Shown here: positions 34,731-44,133 of the stretch, piece after piece
Position numbering within the stretch: position 1 is the first letter of the stretch
How the letters are laid out: each line of letters starts with the position of its first letter
Program-made: the position numbers and the translations under genes
The notes under the pieces: model-generated
The model's database searches: none
Seen by the model: the letters and a program-made list of their open reading frames with translations, nothing else
What the model was told of the DNA's origin: nothing
From: Bemisia tabaci
Taxonomy: Eukaryota > Arthropoda > Insecta > Hemiptera > Aleyrodidae
Reading direction: 5' to 3'
DNA length: 64,000 nucleotides
Assembly: GCF_918797505.1 (NCBI RefSeq)
Contig: NC_092794.1
Coordinates: 63,039,167 to 63,103,166, forward strand

Positions 34731-35004
34731 CAGGGTGTCTACAAGTCCGGAAATAGTATGGATTTTTTAAGGGCGGTCCGGAAGTACTTACTGACAAAGT
34801 GCGGAAATCACTCTAGTAGGCCCGGTTTTTTGTCATTTTTGTCGCAATTTGAGCGAGAAACTCAAATTTTTGAAATTGTTAGAATTTCATCAAATTGAGG
34901 TACTGAAAAAGTACTGAATTTTTCTGTTAAGGAGGTACTGAATTTTTTAGAAATGTACTGAAAAAGTTCTGATATGTGGCCAGCCTGTTTTAGTTGACAC
35001 CCTG
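34731..35004. mobile_element. family E element
   Basis: The ends are CAGGGTGTCTACAAGTCCGG and TTTTAGTTGACACCCTG. It shares with the 23.8 kb copy a shortened left arm and the sequence immediately upstream. Confidence 0.85.
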
Positions 35005-35175
35005 AGATCAAGATGAAACCGAGAAAAAGAGGTTTTAAGTTCTATATTCCATACCTCTTCTCGACCTTGACTTTTTGACTGAAGTGTATGGACGATTAGT
35101 TAGGCTCAAAACGAATCCTAAATATATTTTTCTCACGATGTGAGGTGGCTCATCTCTGTTGAACTCAGTCCATAA
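35005..35175. mobile_element. family P MITE, decayed
   Basis: AAACCGAGAAAAAGAGGTTT matches the interior of the 46.2 kb P copy. The right end GTTGAACTCAGTCC resembles the P terminus. Confidence 0.45.
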
Positions 35176-35310
35176 GACACTGTAAACATTAGTGTGCGGT
35201 TTCATTCATGTAGTAGTGTCTCTACACTTCCCTATCGCACGTCCCATGGTTCGAATTATGAACTCGCTAGGATCGGTTTTGGCCGAGGCACGAGGTGGTT
35301 TCCCAGAAAT

Positions 35311-35458
35311 GGATTCAGCAATTTGGCAACACCGAATTCCTTCATTTAAATCTATGCTAAATAATCGATGTTTGTTGGAGCACCTGGCCCCTCCAAGAAT
35401 CGATACATTTCCATAGGTTTGAATGTAGGAAATCCGGTGTTGCCAAATTGCTGGATCC
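35311..35458. mobile_element. family O palindromic MITE
   Basis: The ends GGATTCAGCAATTTGGCAAC and GTTGCCAAATTGCTGGATCC are inverted. The centre has paired AATCGATG / GAATCGAT blocks. Related elements are at 35.5 (half), 46.5 and 51.4 kb. Confidence 0.8.
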
Positions 35459-35535
35459 GCCAATGAGCTTTCCGGAAGGAGCTAGCATCTAGCCGTCCCG
35501 GGGGATGGGATACAGTCGCGGCGATGGCAGTTGAA

Positions 35536-35636
35536 AGTTGGCAACACTGTTTTTCCTCCATTTAAATGTATGCGAAACAATCGATTCTTGGTGAGGCAGG
35601 AAAATCGATATTTTCAATGGATTTAACCGGGAGAAA
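35536..35636. mobile_element. family O, half copy
   Basis: GTTGGCAACACTG, CTCCATTTAAATGTATG and AATCGATTCTTGG follow the O arm order. The second arm is poor. Confidence 0.5.
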
Positions 35637-35639
35637 ACT

Positions 35640-35891
35640 GTAGTACCGACATGCGAAATCTCTCGATGCACGGTGCGGCGGCAGCGGCGGTGGCGGCGGG
35701 CGGCGCGAGAGGTGAACGGCCGTAAAGTTGAGTTTCGCAAGAATCGCGAAAAAGGGCAGAGACGGCCCCGGCGCCCCCCCCCCCCCCCTCCCCCCGATCC
35801 GGTGCGGAGATGCGACCGACGTCGGGTTATCGGACCACCGTTGGACGTCGCCTCTCCGCTTGGAGGACGGTGCTCTGGAAGAAGTCTCTCG
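35640..35891 (+). promoter_or_regulatory. candidate promoter and non-coding first exon of TLK
   Basis: A CpG-dense stretch with GGC/GCG runs and a C-rich tract ends at TCTCTCG|GTAAGTATGG. The last nine bases of that donor fit the U1 consensus almost perfectly. It is on the TLK strand, about 8.1 kb upstream of the first coding exon, whose ATG lies directly behind an acceptor. A non-coding exon spliced to 44040 would therefore make sense. There is no transcript evidence, so this is inference. Confidence 0.3.
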
Positions 35892-35947
35892 GTAAGTATG
35901 GTCCGCCTCTCCACCGAGGAGAAAGTACGGTTACCGTCATTCGTCGT

Positions 35948-36196
35948 TCGGTGTGCTAAGGAAGAACGCCGTATCAACATTCGAGAGTTGCCAAATTTCT
36001 CCGGATAAAACATGTATTTTTGAGGAAAGTTATGCATATTTCTCCGTGGAATTCTCGGATATGTTAGATCAAGTTGCGAACAAAATTATCCGAAAAATTC
36101 GGGCGAAAATATTCAAAAATTTTCCAGTAAATTCGGTATTTCGGCAAATCTGGCAACGTCCAAAGGCTCATACGGCGTTTTCCCTTAGTACGGCAG
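35948..36196. mobile_element. family A MITE
   Basis: Left end GTGTGCTAAGGAAGAACGCC and right end GGCGTTTTCCCTTAGTACGG-CAG, with the usual GCCAAATTTC and CTGGCAACG subterminal motifs. It is about 249 bp. Confidence 0.85.
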
Positions 36197-36313
36197 TATG
36201 GTCGACGAGGATTGGGTGGGATTCACCATGCTCGGCGATTAATTTAAATGAGCGAAAAAGAATTCACTCTCAGATCGACCGAGAATGGGTCTCTAGACAA
36301 GGTACGAATCAAA

Positions 36314-36645
36314 CAGGGTTGCCATAGGCTGGGAATACCGGGAAATGTCAGGAAACCCTGGAAATGACAGGAAAAATGATGAAAGCGTCAGAGAAAATTT
36401 TTCAATGCACCTATATTTCCTTTCTAAAATGGATTTGACGTCTGGAACAACAAATTGTGCCTGAATAATATTTCGGATCATGTCTTTTTTACCATCTGGC
36501 ATATCCTCAATTGTCTGGTAATTTCACTCAAATGTGTCAGGACAAATTTTGCATGAAAATTATCTCAATTTACGTCCTTTAAATCATCTGGCATGTCCAC
36601 GAGTGTCAGAGAATTTCATCAACTAAATCCTGTGGTAACGCTCTG
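36314..36645. mobile_element. family H element
   Basis: The left end is CAGGGTTGCCATAG and the right end CTGTGGTAACGCTCTG. TCAGGAAA motifs are repeated on both sides. A second partial core (AAATTTTGCATGAAAATTAT) at about 36545 shows an internal duplication. Confidence 0.75.
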
Positions 36646-36764
36646 AATAGTTTCTTCTTGAACAGAATTTCAGACGCCTGCGAATTCTCCGATCTAAACG
36701 GTGACAGAATACGTTACGCTCTCACATAGTAAGAAGTCCCTCATATTTATCGCGAGGCAGGGAG

Positions 36765-37046
36765 CAGGTTGTCCAGCATCAAAATTTTCCCGATTCTATC
36801 AGGATCTGAGGTCAATCAGGACTTAATCCCGATCTCATCAGGATTTAAGGAAAAATTTGTAGTAAAATCAGGATTTGTGAAAAGTCGGCCGTCCGAAATT
36901 TTAGAGTTCTGCTTTCGCATGCGCTAACGCAGAAATATTAATTTTCGTCGCAAAAAATCAGGATTTTATCAGGATTTGGAAGTATTATGAAATCAGGATT
37001 TAGCTGTCAAAAATTAGGATTTCATCTAGATCTCCTAAAATGAGGG
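36765..37046. mobile_element. family K element, truncated right end
   Basis: The left end is CAGGTTGTCCAGCATC and the interior has ATCAGGATTT repeats matching the 1.6 and 41.8 kb copies. The right terminus has been replaced by GGGGCC-rich sequence and an 18-base C run (37064-37081). Confidence 0.7.
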
Positions 37047-37063
37047 GCCCTAGGGGGCCAGGA

Positions 37064-37081
37064 CCCCCCCCCCCCCCCCCC
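37064..37081. repeat. 18-base poly-C tract
   Basis: Uninterrupted C run; the exact length may be affected by sequencing. Confidence 0.9.
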
Positions 37082-37493
37082 GGTACGGGAGCATCCTTTT
37101 TTCCGTGTATTTTTCGTGTTTTCTCACAAATCATCGGATGAGATAGTTGGACTAAAGATGGCGCCTTGCCGTTGCCGTTCGGACACCGTTGGTGAATCCG
37201 CGCTGACGTGGCCGCTTACATCTCCAGAGGCCACGCCATGCTATGCACCGTCCGGGTCCAGGTCCAGGCAATGTCAATGGCACCGGGCCGGGACGGGCGC
37301 AAGGTGGAGCAGGAGCGTGGATTGTGAAATGGTCTCATTAGACTCATCGGATGCTGCTCCACAGCTCAGCCCTCCGGCCTAGCGGTAGTGCGCTCGACGT
37401 CATGCGCCGCACACCCAACCGCCTTCCCCATTTTACCGAACAACTGATAAAACAGAGTTACAAGGCTCGGTAACGTGGTGCAGTGTCTAGTAT

Positions 37494-37593
37494 CAGGGTT
37501 GCCACGCTCAGGGAATATCGGGAAATGTCAGGGAATTTTTAAAAGTCGGGGAAAACCTGGAAATTTCAGGGAAAATGGCGAAACTGTCAGAGA
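37494..37593. mobile_element. family H, left fragment
   Basis: CAGGGTTGCCACGCTCAGGG and following TCAGGGAAA motifs; cut off shortly before the foldback locus at 37.6 kb. Confidence 0.6.
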
Positions 37594-37630
37594 AAGAGAT
37601 ATGATTAATGCTCCGCAGCCCGTGACTAGA

Positions 37631-40568
37631 TCTAAACCTAAATGACAACAGGTACTTAAAACGTCCCCAAACTTCGAAAACGAAATGGTATCTGAGCGGT
37701 AGCAGAAGAGATTACCGCTTTCTGAGGCATATTCTCAGATTTGCCCCTGGAATTTTGCATTCCCAGGTGAATCCCGCTTTTCCCTGGTCCTAGACATCAG
37801 GTTTGAAATGCGTCAGTTTCTTTGTGCGAAAATTACAGAAAAACAGTAGGGGCTGCAGCTTGTAATTTGAAAAGCTTAAAAGAAAATCGTAAAAGAAACT
37901 AATAATGCGGCAGAATATGTTAGGGATCGAGATAATTGTTTACGTCCGGTACTTATTCACTTCAAATAATGATCCAAATCCGATTCATATTTGAAGTAAA
38001 GGCTGCGTAGAGCTGCTTTGAAGATTCGAGTTAGGTTAGATTAGGTCACGCAACTAAATCAACTCCGCGGTAATGCGAGGAGGTATCAAACAGAGATGAA
38101 GGCGCGCGCCACTGTTACATCGCGCAGGTTTCTTTGAAAGCTGACACTGTGAAGAAGTGAAGACTCGAGTTAGGTTAGATTAAGTCACGCAACTAAATCA
38201 ACTCCGCGGCAATGTGGGGAGGTATCACACGGAGATGAAGGCGCGCCACCGTTGTATCGCGCAGGTTTCTTTGAAAGCTGCAATTAATGAAGAGTTTTAA
38301 GTTTCTCTCCTTTTCTCTTCGGTGCACTGTGACTAAATATGCCTCAATCCGTCGTTCATCTCACGAAAGAACGTTACTTCATGCTAATGCTGCCAAATTT
38401 CCCCTCGCACATTTAATCTATTTGAAGACACTTTCGGTTATTCCTAACTGAAAATTTCTCTGATTTTTCCTTGGATCTCAAGCAAAGAGCAGAAGGATGA
38501 TCAATTTTTTTGTTTAAACTTATTTTTCAACCCTGGAGTATTATCGGGGTTTCTACCTCTGGGAAATCTAAAAAACTTGGTGATCCGAAGGAACGCGGAA
38601 ACGTGGGAATTAAAGCAATTCGTTAATTTCTCTTATAAATGAGAAACTGAGAAAGAAAACAATATTCATAACTCATGATCATCCTTTGCAGATGCCAGTC
38701 ATTTCAAATGTCTGCAATGCATCGTTTCCCGTACAAAGGAACGTACCTTAATCCCAAGGCTGCAACACAGACCCAAAAGAATTAAGTTTTTTACAAGAAT
38801 ACATATGCGCTATTTCGTCCTAAATTTTTCCGCTCTTTACTTGAGATCCAAGGAAAAATCAGTGAAATTTTCAGTTAGGAATTACCAAAAGTGTCTTCAA
38901 ATAAATTAAATGTGCGAGGGGAAATTTGGCAGCATTAGCATGAGGTAACGTTCTTTCGTGAGAGGAACGACGGATTGAGGCCTATTTAGTCACAGTGCAC
39001 CGAATAGAAAAGGAGAGAAACTTAAAACTCTTCATTAATTGCAGCTTTCAAAGAAACCTGAATGATGCAACGGTGGCGCGCCTTCATCTCCGTGTGATAC
39101 CTCCCCACATTGCCGCGGAGTTGATTTAGTTGCGTGACCTAACCTAACCTAACTCGAGACTTCAGTGGCAGCTGCATGCAGTTGTTACTACAGATTTGAA
39201 TCGGATTTGGAGCATTAATTGACGTGAATCAATACCCAAAGTTAACGAACATCTCGATACGTAACATATTCTGCTGCATTACTAGTTTCTTTTTCGATGT
39301 TCCATTAAGAACAAAAATGTAACGTCTTGAAGCGTAGATCAATTCAATATTACCATAACAGCCGTGAATCTACTTATGCTTTATGTTCAAAAAAAAATCC
39401 ATATCTCTATTGCAACATCGTCAGGTCTCTGTTCCTCCCCCCCCCCCCACCCCACCCCCTTTACGAGAAGCCTAGTAAAATAGTGTAGTAGAAATGTGTT
39501 CGCGATCACAATAGCAGTGAAAAATCACATTGATTTTCTGATCGAAAGCAGCAGTTGCTGTCATCTTCGAATAGCCTCTGCTCTCTTTCTTTATTTTTCG
39601 CACCAAGAAACGAGCGCATTTTAAACTAGAAAAGAGAAGAAGAAAAATGGTGACCGAGGACTGAGTACATACTGAGAACAGAATTTTTAAATCACAGAGT
39701 AATGCAGCTCTCGCGGTGACAACTTTAACATAAAATGCTTCAACCCTAAATGGCCCCTCCCCTTTGCCACTTGACTGCTGTACTCCTTGAAATTATCGCT
39801 GCATATATTGAAATTAGAGGAGCATGAATTTCAAGAAAAACTTACAGTTTATTTTTTATTATGAAATTACGCACGAATTGAGATTTGCAACGTCGAATCA
39901 GAATAGCGCATATGTCGACTTCAACCATCAATTTGCTGTTTGCACACAGTGCATAGCTTTGTACAGTATGCTGAAGAGAAAATGAGAGAAACTTATAACT
40001 CTTCGTTAATTGCAGCTTGCAGCTTTCAAAGAAACCTGCGCGATGCAACGGTGGTGCGCCTTCATCTCCGTGTGATACCTCCCCGCATTGCTGCGGAGTT
40101 GGTTTAGTTGCGTGACCTAATCTAACCTAACTCGAGTCTTCAGTGTCAGCTTTTAAAGGAACCTGCGCGATGCAACAGTGGCGCGCCTTCATCTCCGTGT
40201 GATACCTTCCCGCATTACCGCGGAGTTGATTTAGTTGCGTGACCTAATCTAACCTAACTCGAGTCTTCCGTGGCAGCTGCACGCAGCCTTTATTACAGAT
40301 TTGAATCGGATTTGGATCATTATTTGAAGTGAATCAATACCGGAAGTAAACAATCATCTGGATACTTAACATATTCTGCTGCATTATTAGTTTCTTTTTC
40401 GATTTTCTCTTAAGAGCGAGAATTTCACGTCTTCAAAGCGTTTTCCCCAATATTTCTGGACATATGCTTCAGAAACCGGGAATCTCTTCTGCTACCGCTC
40501 AGTTACAATTTCGTTTTCAAAGTTTGGGGACATTTTAAGCACCTGTAGTTGTTATTATGCTTTAGATT
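37631..40568. repeat. foldback locus of about 2.9 kb with internal 125-bp repeats
   Basis: The outer ends (TCTAAACCTAAATGACAACA and its inverse near 40550) pair, and the inner parts of the arms pair again around a centre near 38.65 kb. A unit of about 125 bp (GTTAGGTTAGATTAGGTCAC ... GATGAAGGCGCGC ... GCAGGTTTCTTTGAAAGCTG) occurs twice on the left and three times inverted on the right (39.05, 40.03, 40.15 kb). There is no coding frame. It looks like a large non-autonomous foldback transposon, rearranged by an extra duplication on the right. Confidence 0.8.
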
Positions 40569-40674
40569 GTTGCACCTGAGCCGATATTATGGACCTCCTG
40601 AATTAATAATAGAGGAACTTTCAATTACCGGGTAATATAAACATCAGGAATACTTTTAGGATTAAAATGTTTGA

Positions 40675-40750
40675 CTTGATTTCGTTTGGAGTTATGTTCT
40701 ATTGTTTTGAACCAAACGATATATCGAACCACTATCGAATATGATCCATA
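40675..40750. repeat. inverted partner of 32505-32590
   Basis: GTTATGTTCTATTGTTTTGA and GAACCACTATCGAATATGAT are the reverse complement of the 32.5 kb copy with few changes. Confidence 0.65.
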
Positions 40751-41352
40751 GCATCCTTATTTGAAGCTAATTCAGCAAAAATGACGATGATAACCCGGGA
40801 TTTGAGAAACGAACGGGGCGGCAAAGCTGCTCTTGACGAGTCGTAGTTTCCGACATGGGTCGGTCGCTAGAAAGCTGTGCGGCGGGCAGTGTCCCGCCGC
40901 CGCCACCAGTTCCACCGCGTGAACTCGCACACAAAAATGTAATCTGCGGCTCGATAAACGGTGGATTGGCGCGGCGGCGAGGCAACACTACGATTCGTCA
41001 TTCGCTCGCCAGAATCAACTCGCCGGTCGTTGCTAGGGGCCTCCGAGAGCCGATGTTTTCGCGACGGATAATCTCGAAAACTGCGTCGCTTCCAGGGGTA
41101 CCAGCGGGGGCGTTCCCGTCCACGAGGCTTTCCTAATTTCCCTGGGAATTCCCCGAGGGATTTCAGACTCGCGGATGGACGAGTGAGTTTTGAACGCTCT
41201 ATTTTTAGCTGACGGAACCTGTTCCCTCAACGGACGTTTCATTGTTTCCCGGCGAAAGAACGTAACGCTATTCCAATATTGTAAATTTGACCCTAATCAA
41301 CTCGAACAACTTTCAAGAACTAATCCTTTGTTTCTTAATCGGGAACTACGTG
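40751..41352. other. unassigned, partly CpG-rich
   Basis: A CpG-containing stretch at 40810-41050 has open frames on both strands but no recognisable protein. No transposon ends seen. Confidence 0.35.
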
Positions 41353-41439
41353 ATTGACACTTACTTTCTTTTTCGCCCGATGAATTCATTTCATTCATTG
41401 AATTAAATTCATCGGGCGAAAAAGAAAGTAAGTGTCAAT
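41353..41439. repeat. perfect 34-bp-arm hairpin
   Basis: 41353-41386 is the exact reverse complement of 41406-41439 with a 19-base loop. AACTTTCAAGAACT occurs about 40 bp before the left arm and again directly after the right arm. Confidence 0.9.
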
Positions 41440-41803
41440 AACTTTCAAGAACTTGTCTGCGCAATTTTTGTTCGAACTTCGGCAAATTTTGAACTTTCAA
41501 GCGAAGTCCTTTAAAATTTTAACGAAACATTAAAAAATTGAAATGTAAGGCTATTCTTCATGAAATTAATAGAAGCTCTTGAAACTTCACTTAAAATTCC
41601 AACGGCGATCTCTGGCGGAGACTTCGAAGGAGCACACGAATTCTGGACGAACTTTTCCGCAGCAGAGGATTTTTACAATCAAAGTTTTTTTCCTGCTCTA
41701 GGATCTTTTTCAATCTTGCGATTTTTTTCGTCTGTTGCGGCGAAACATTTTGATTTTTGACAAGACAGACCGAGAGTCAACAGGTTTGCTCAGAAATCAA
41801 TAA

Positions 41804-42114
41804 CAGGGTGTTTAGCATCAGGATTTTCCCCGATTCCATCAAGATTTGAGGTCAATCAGGATTTAATCCCGATCTCATCAGGATGTGAGGAAAAATCGGT
41901 CGTTAAATTAGGATTTGAGAAAGTCGGCTGTCCGATCGGATTTTTTTATGGAGCTATGTTTGTGAATGCAGAAATTTCAATTTCTCCTTGCTAAACATAA
42001 GGATTTGGAAAAATTATGAAAAATCAGGATTTAACTGTTTAAATCAGGAAAAATCAGGATTCAGCAGTTTTAAATCAGGATTTCCCCCCAACGAAAAAAA
42101 AATTTGACACCCTG
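41804..42114. mobile_element. family K element
   Basis: The ends are CAGGGTGTTTAGCATCAGGA and AATTTGACACCCTG, with a dense interior of ATCAGGATTT repeats. No clear target duplication. Confidence 0.8.
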
Positions 42115-42164
42115 AAACTGATGAATTTCGACGAAGTAATTCCTCGAGCTTTCGTGCGTGGAAG

Positions 42165-42660
42165 TTGAGTCGGGAGCGCGCGCCACCGACGAACGCGACG
42201 GATCGGGAGTGAATGAGCAGAAGACACGATCCCCTCGCTTTGGCTCCGCGGCGCGCTCGTCCGTTCGTGGGGCTTCGGGCCGACTCGGCGGCGCTCGGGC
42301 CGGCTCGACTCGCTCTGGAGCCACTTGTGACGTCATCTGTAAATTATCTCGATTGATCCAGTTTCGTATCATGGTGCCTTAACCTACTCACGCCGCTTCC
42401 ATTTAATCAGACGTTACTCCAGTACCTCGGCTCGCCCCCTCCCCCCGGCGCCCCCCCCGTCGCCCGAGCCTGCCTCGCTCTCGCTTCCTCTCGCGGCGGT
42501 ATCAATCATGCGCTCGCGCTCTCGCCGCTGCTCGGGTATGTTGCGCCGCGCCGCGCCGCGCGCTCCTGTCCAAGGTTTCCCCCGCGCGGATTCGCAGCTT
42601 TCCGCTTTTCCGCCGCGAGCTCGCGGGTTTTCCTCGGGTGTTTTCTTGACCGCGCCGTGG
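42165..42660 (+). promoter_or_regulatory. CpG-rich island 1.4-1.9 kb upstream of the TLK start exon
   Basis: A CpG-dense region, the closest to the first coding exon, with a perfect CRE-like palindrome TGACGTCA at 42328-42335 and C-rich sequence at 42430-42460. It could be the TLK promoter. A weak donor (ATCT|GTAAAT) follows near 42338. Strand and role are inferred from position only. Confidence 0.3.
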
Positions 42661-42674
42661 ATCTACGGGGGCGC

Positions 42675-42741
42675 CGCACGGTGGACCGAGTCTACAGTAG
42701 AAATCGGACATAATCTGGAAAGTTTGAAAGCTTTTTTTTGA
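42675..42741. mobile_element. family F, left-end fragment
   Basis: CGCACGGTGGACCGAGTC, then AAATCGGACATAATCTGGAA; cut by the following H element. Confidence 0.6.
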
Positions 42742-42750
42742 AAATATGGA

Positions 42751-43257
42751 ACGGGTTGCCACTGGCAGGAAAAATCGGTGAATGTCAGGTAAAATCTGCA
42801 AATGCAAGGGAAAACGATGAAAGTGTTGGGGAAAAATTGTCAAGTCCCCCTTATTTGCCTTCTAGAATGGGTTTGGCGTTTTGAACAACAAATTGAGGAT
42901 CTTTCCGGAAAAAGGGCACACAGCGAAAAATCGCGTTTGAATAAAAAGGAATTTGAAGTTTCTGTAATTACTCAATGGCCATTGACTGTGACTTACGTTC
43001 TAGATCGGCAGTCCAAGCTGCGATGAAAGTTACCACCAGTGGCCAAAAAGTAATGATGGAAACTTAAAATTCATTTTTCTCACACGCGATTTTTCACTAT
43101 GTGCCCTTTTTCCGGAAAGCTCCTCAATTTTACCTGCAAACTATTAAAAGTCATGTCTCCTTAACTATCCTGCATTTCTGTAACTGTCAGGGGATGTCAC
43201 TAAAATGTTTCAGGGAAATGTCAGGGAATTTTATTTTCTGAATTCTGTGGCAACCCC
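42751..43257. mobile_element. family H element carrying a nested I element
   Basis: H runs from GGGTTGCCACTGGCAGG to CTGTGGCAACCC. Its core AACAAATTTTGCCTG is split at AATT by the I element. Confidence 0.85.
42895..43125. mobile_element. family I MITE with GAGGATCTTTCCGG ends, nested in H
   Basis: Inverted ends GAGGATCTTTCCGGAAAAAG and CTTTTTCCGGAAAGCTCCTC, flanked by AATT (42891-42894, 43126-43129). The empty H site confirms a 4-bp duplication. Confidence 0.88.
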
Positions 43258-43314
43258 GTGAGTGGTAAAGAGGTTTTGGGCGTACCCGGTATTATGCGAC
43301 GACCGGAAAAAACT

Positions 43315-43600
43315 CAGGGTCTTTGCCACGACTGGGAAAAGTCAGAGGATTTTTCATACATCGTCTACTAATCACTAAAGCAACTTACTGAACTTCCAAA
43401 TGTTTGCACCATAATTTTATCCATGAAGAAGGAAATGTTTTCCAAAGTTTAGCGAAAGTCGGCATATCTAGAAACTTTGTTCGAAGGTTACGGAAAGTCA
43501 GGGAATTAGAAAATTTTGGAGTCTTGTGAAAGCAAAAATACTCAGGGAAAAATCGGGGAAAGTCGGTGAATTTGAGGATGAAGAAAGTATGTCAACCCTG
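43315..43600. mobile_element. family Z element
   Basis: The ends are CAGGGTCTTTGCCACGACTG and GTATGTCAACCCTG; the interior has GAAAAGTCAGAGG and AAAGTCAGGGAATT motifs. Confidence 0.55.
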
Positions 43601-44039
43601 GAAAAGGGCATATTTCAGCACACGCTAGACAAGACAGCAGTAGGGACGTGCCACCCCCTTAGAAGCTGGTAGAATCCCCCAGATCGCCCTCGGAGATCCA
43701 GGCGGTTGGGTGTCTTTCTATGCTCCCCTCAGAACTCCCTTTATAAGGTGCCCTCCTGCCCACCCCCACTGAGAGTTCATTGTTCCAACCACGATAAGAA
43801 TTAATAGATACTGGTTCGATATCTTTTGCGGTGAACAACTTAACTGACCAATCATCGAAAGCAAGAAAATTCGCGGAACAACGCCGGGCGGAAACTTGGT
43901 GAGTCGATTCAAACCGACTTCCGACGAATTGATGCTTACCAATTTTATTTTTGTTTTTGTTTTTTTTTATCTTTCTCTCTCTCCGAAGCTTTCTCTTTCC
44001 ATGATCTGTATTTTAACCTAGTTAATGGTATTGTTGCAG
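43601..44039. other. sequence directly upstream of the TLK start exon
   Basis: No gene seen. A T-rich tract (43946-43985) and a TTAACCTAGTTAATGGT block precede the acceptor TTGTTGCAG at 44031-44039, so it most likely belongs to an intron. Confidence 0.6.
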
Positions 44040-44133
44040 ATGTCAGCAGGCTCACAAATCCAAATGGCTCCACAATCCGGTCTAAACAACTCAGGACAAG
44101 CTATTCATAGCCAAGACTCTAATATGAGCACCG
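44040..44133 (+). CDS. Tlk: TLK exon 1 (first recognised coding exon)
   Basis: The exon follows a pyrimidine-rich tract and TTGTTGCAG acceptor and ends at ACCG|GTAAGG. It encodes 31 residues plus one base ([12 protein letters not shown]... to ...DSNMST), rich in Ser, Gln and Asn. The ATG sits directly after the acceptor AG. Either the 5' UTR is spliced on immediately before the start codon, or the exon continues an upstream coding exon. Vertebrate TLKs have a conserved segment (LDPRRQELLEARF-like) before this point, and I could not find it upstream. The reading frame and the joined SSHSDKETE context support the exon; the translation start is less certain. Confidence 0.8.

Noticed and set aside
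35489..36037. 182-codon - strand open frame
   Set aside because: It crosses from a family A MITE into GC-rich sequence and contains homopolymer-like Gly runs; not a plausible gene.
39120..39155. TTAGG-type telomere-like repeats (CCTAACCTAACCTAA)
   Set aside because: Only about three units, and the same block recurs within the 125-bp unit of the foldback locus. It is an internal repeat, not a telomere.
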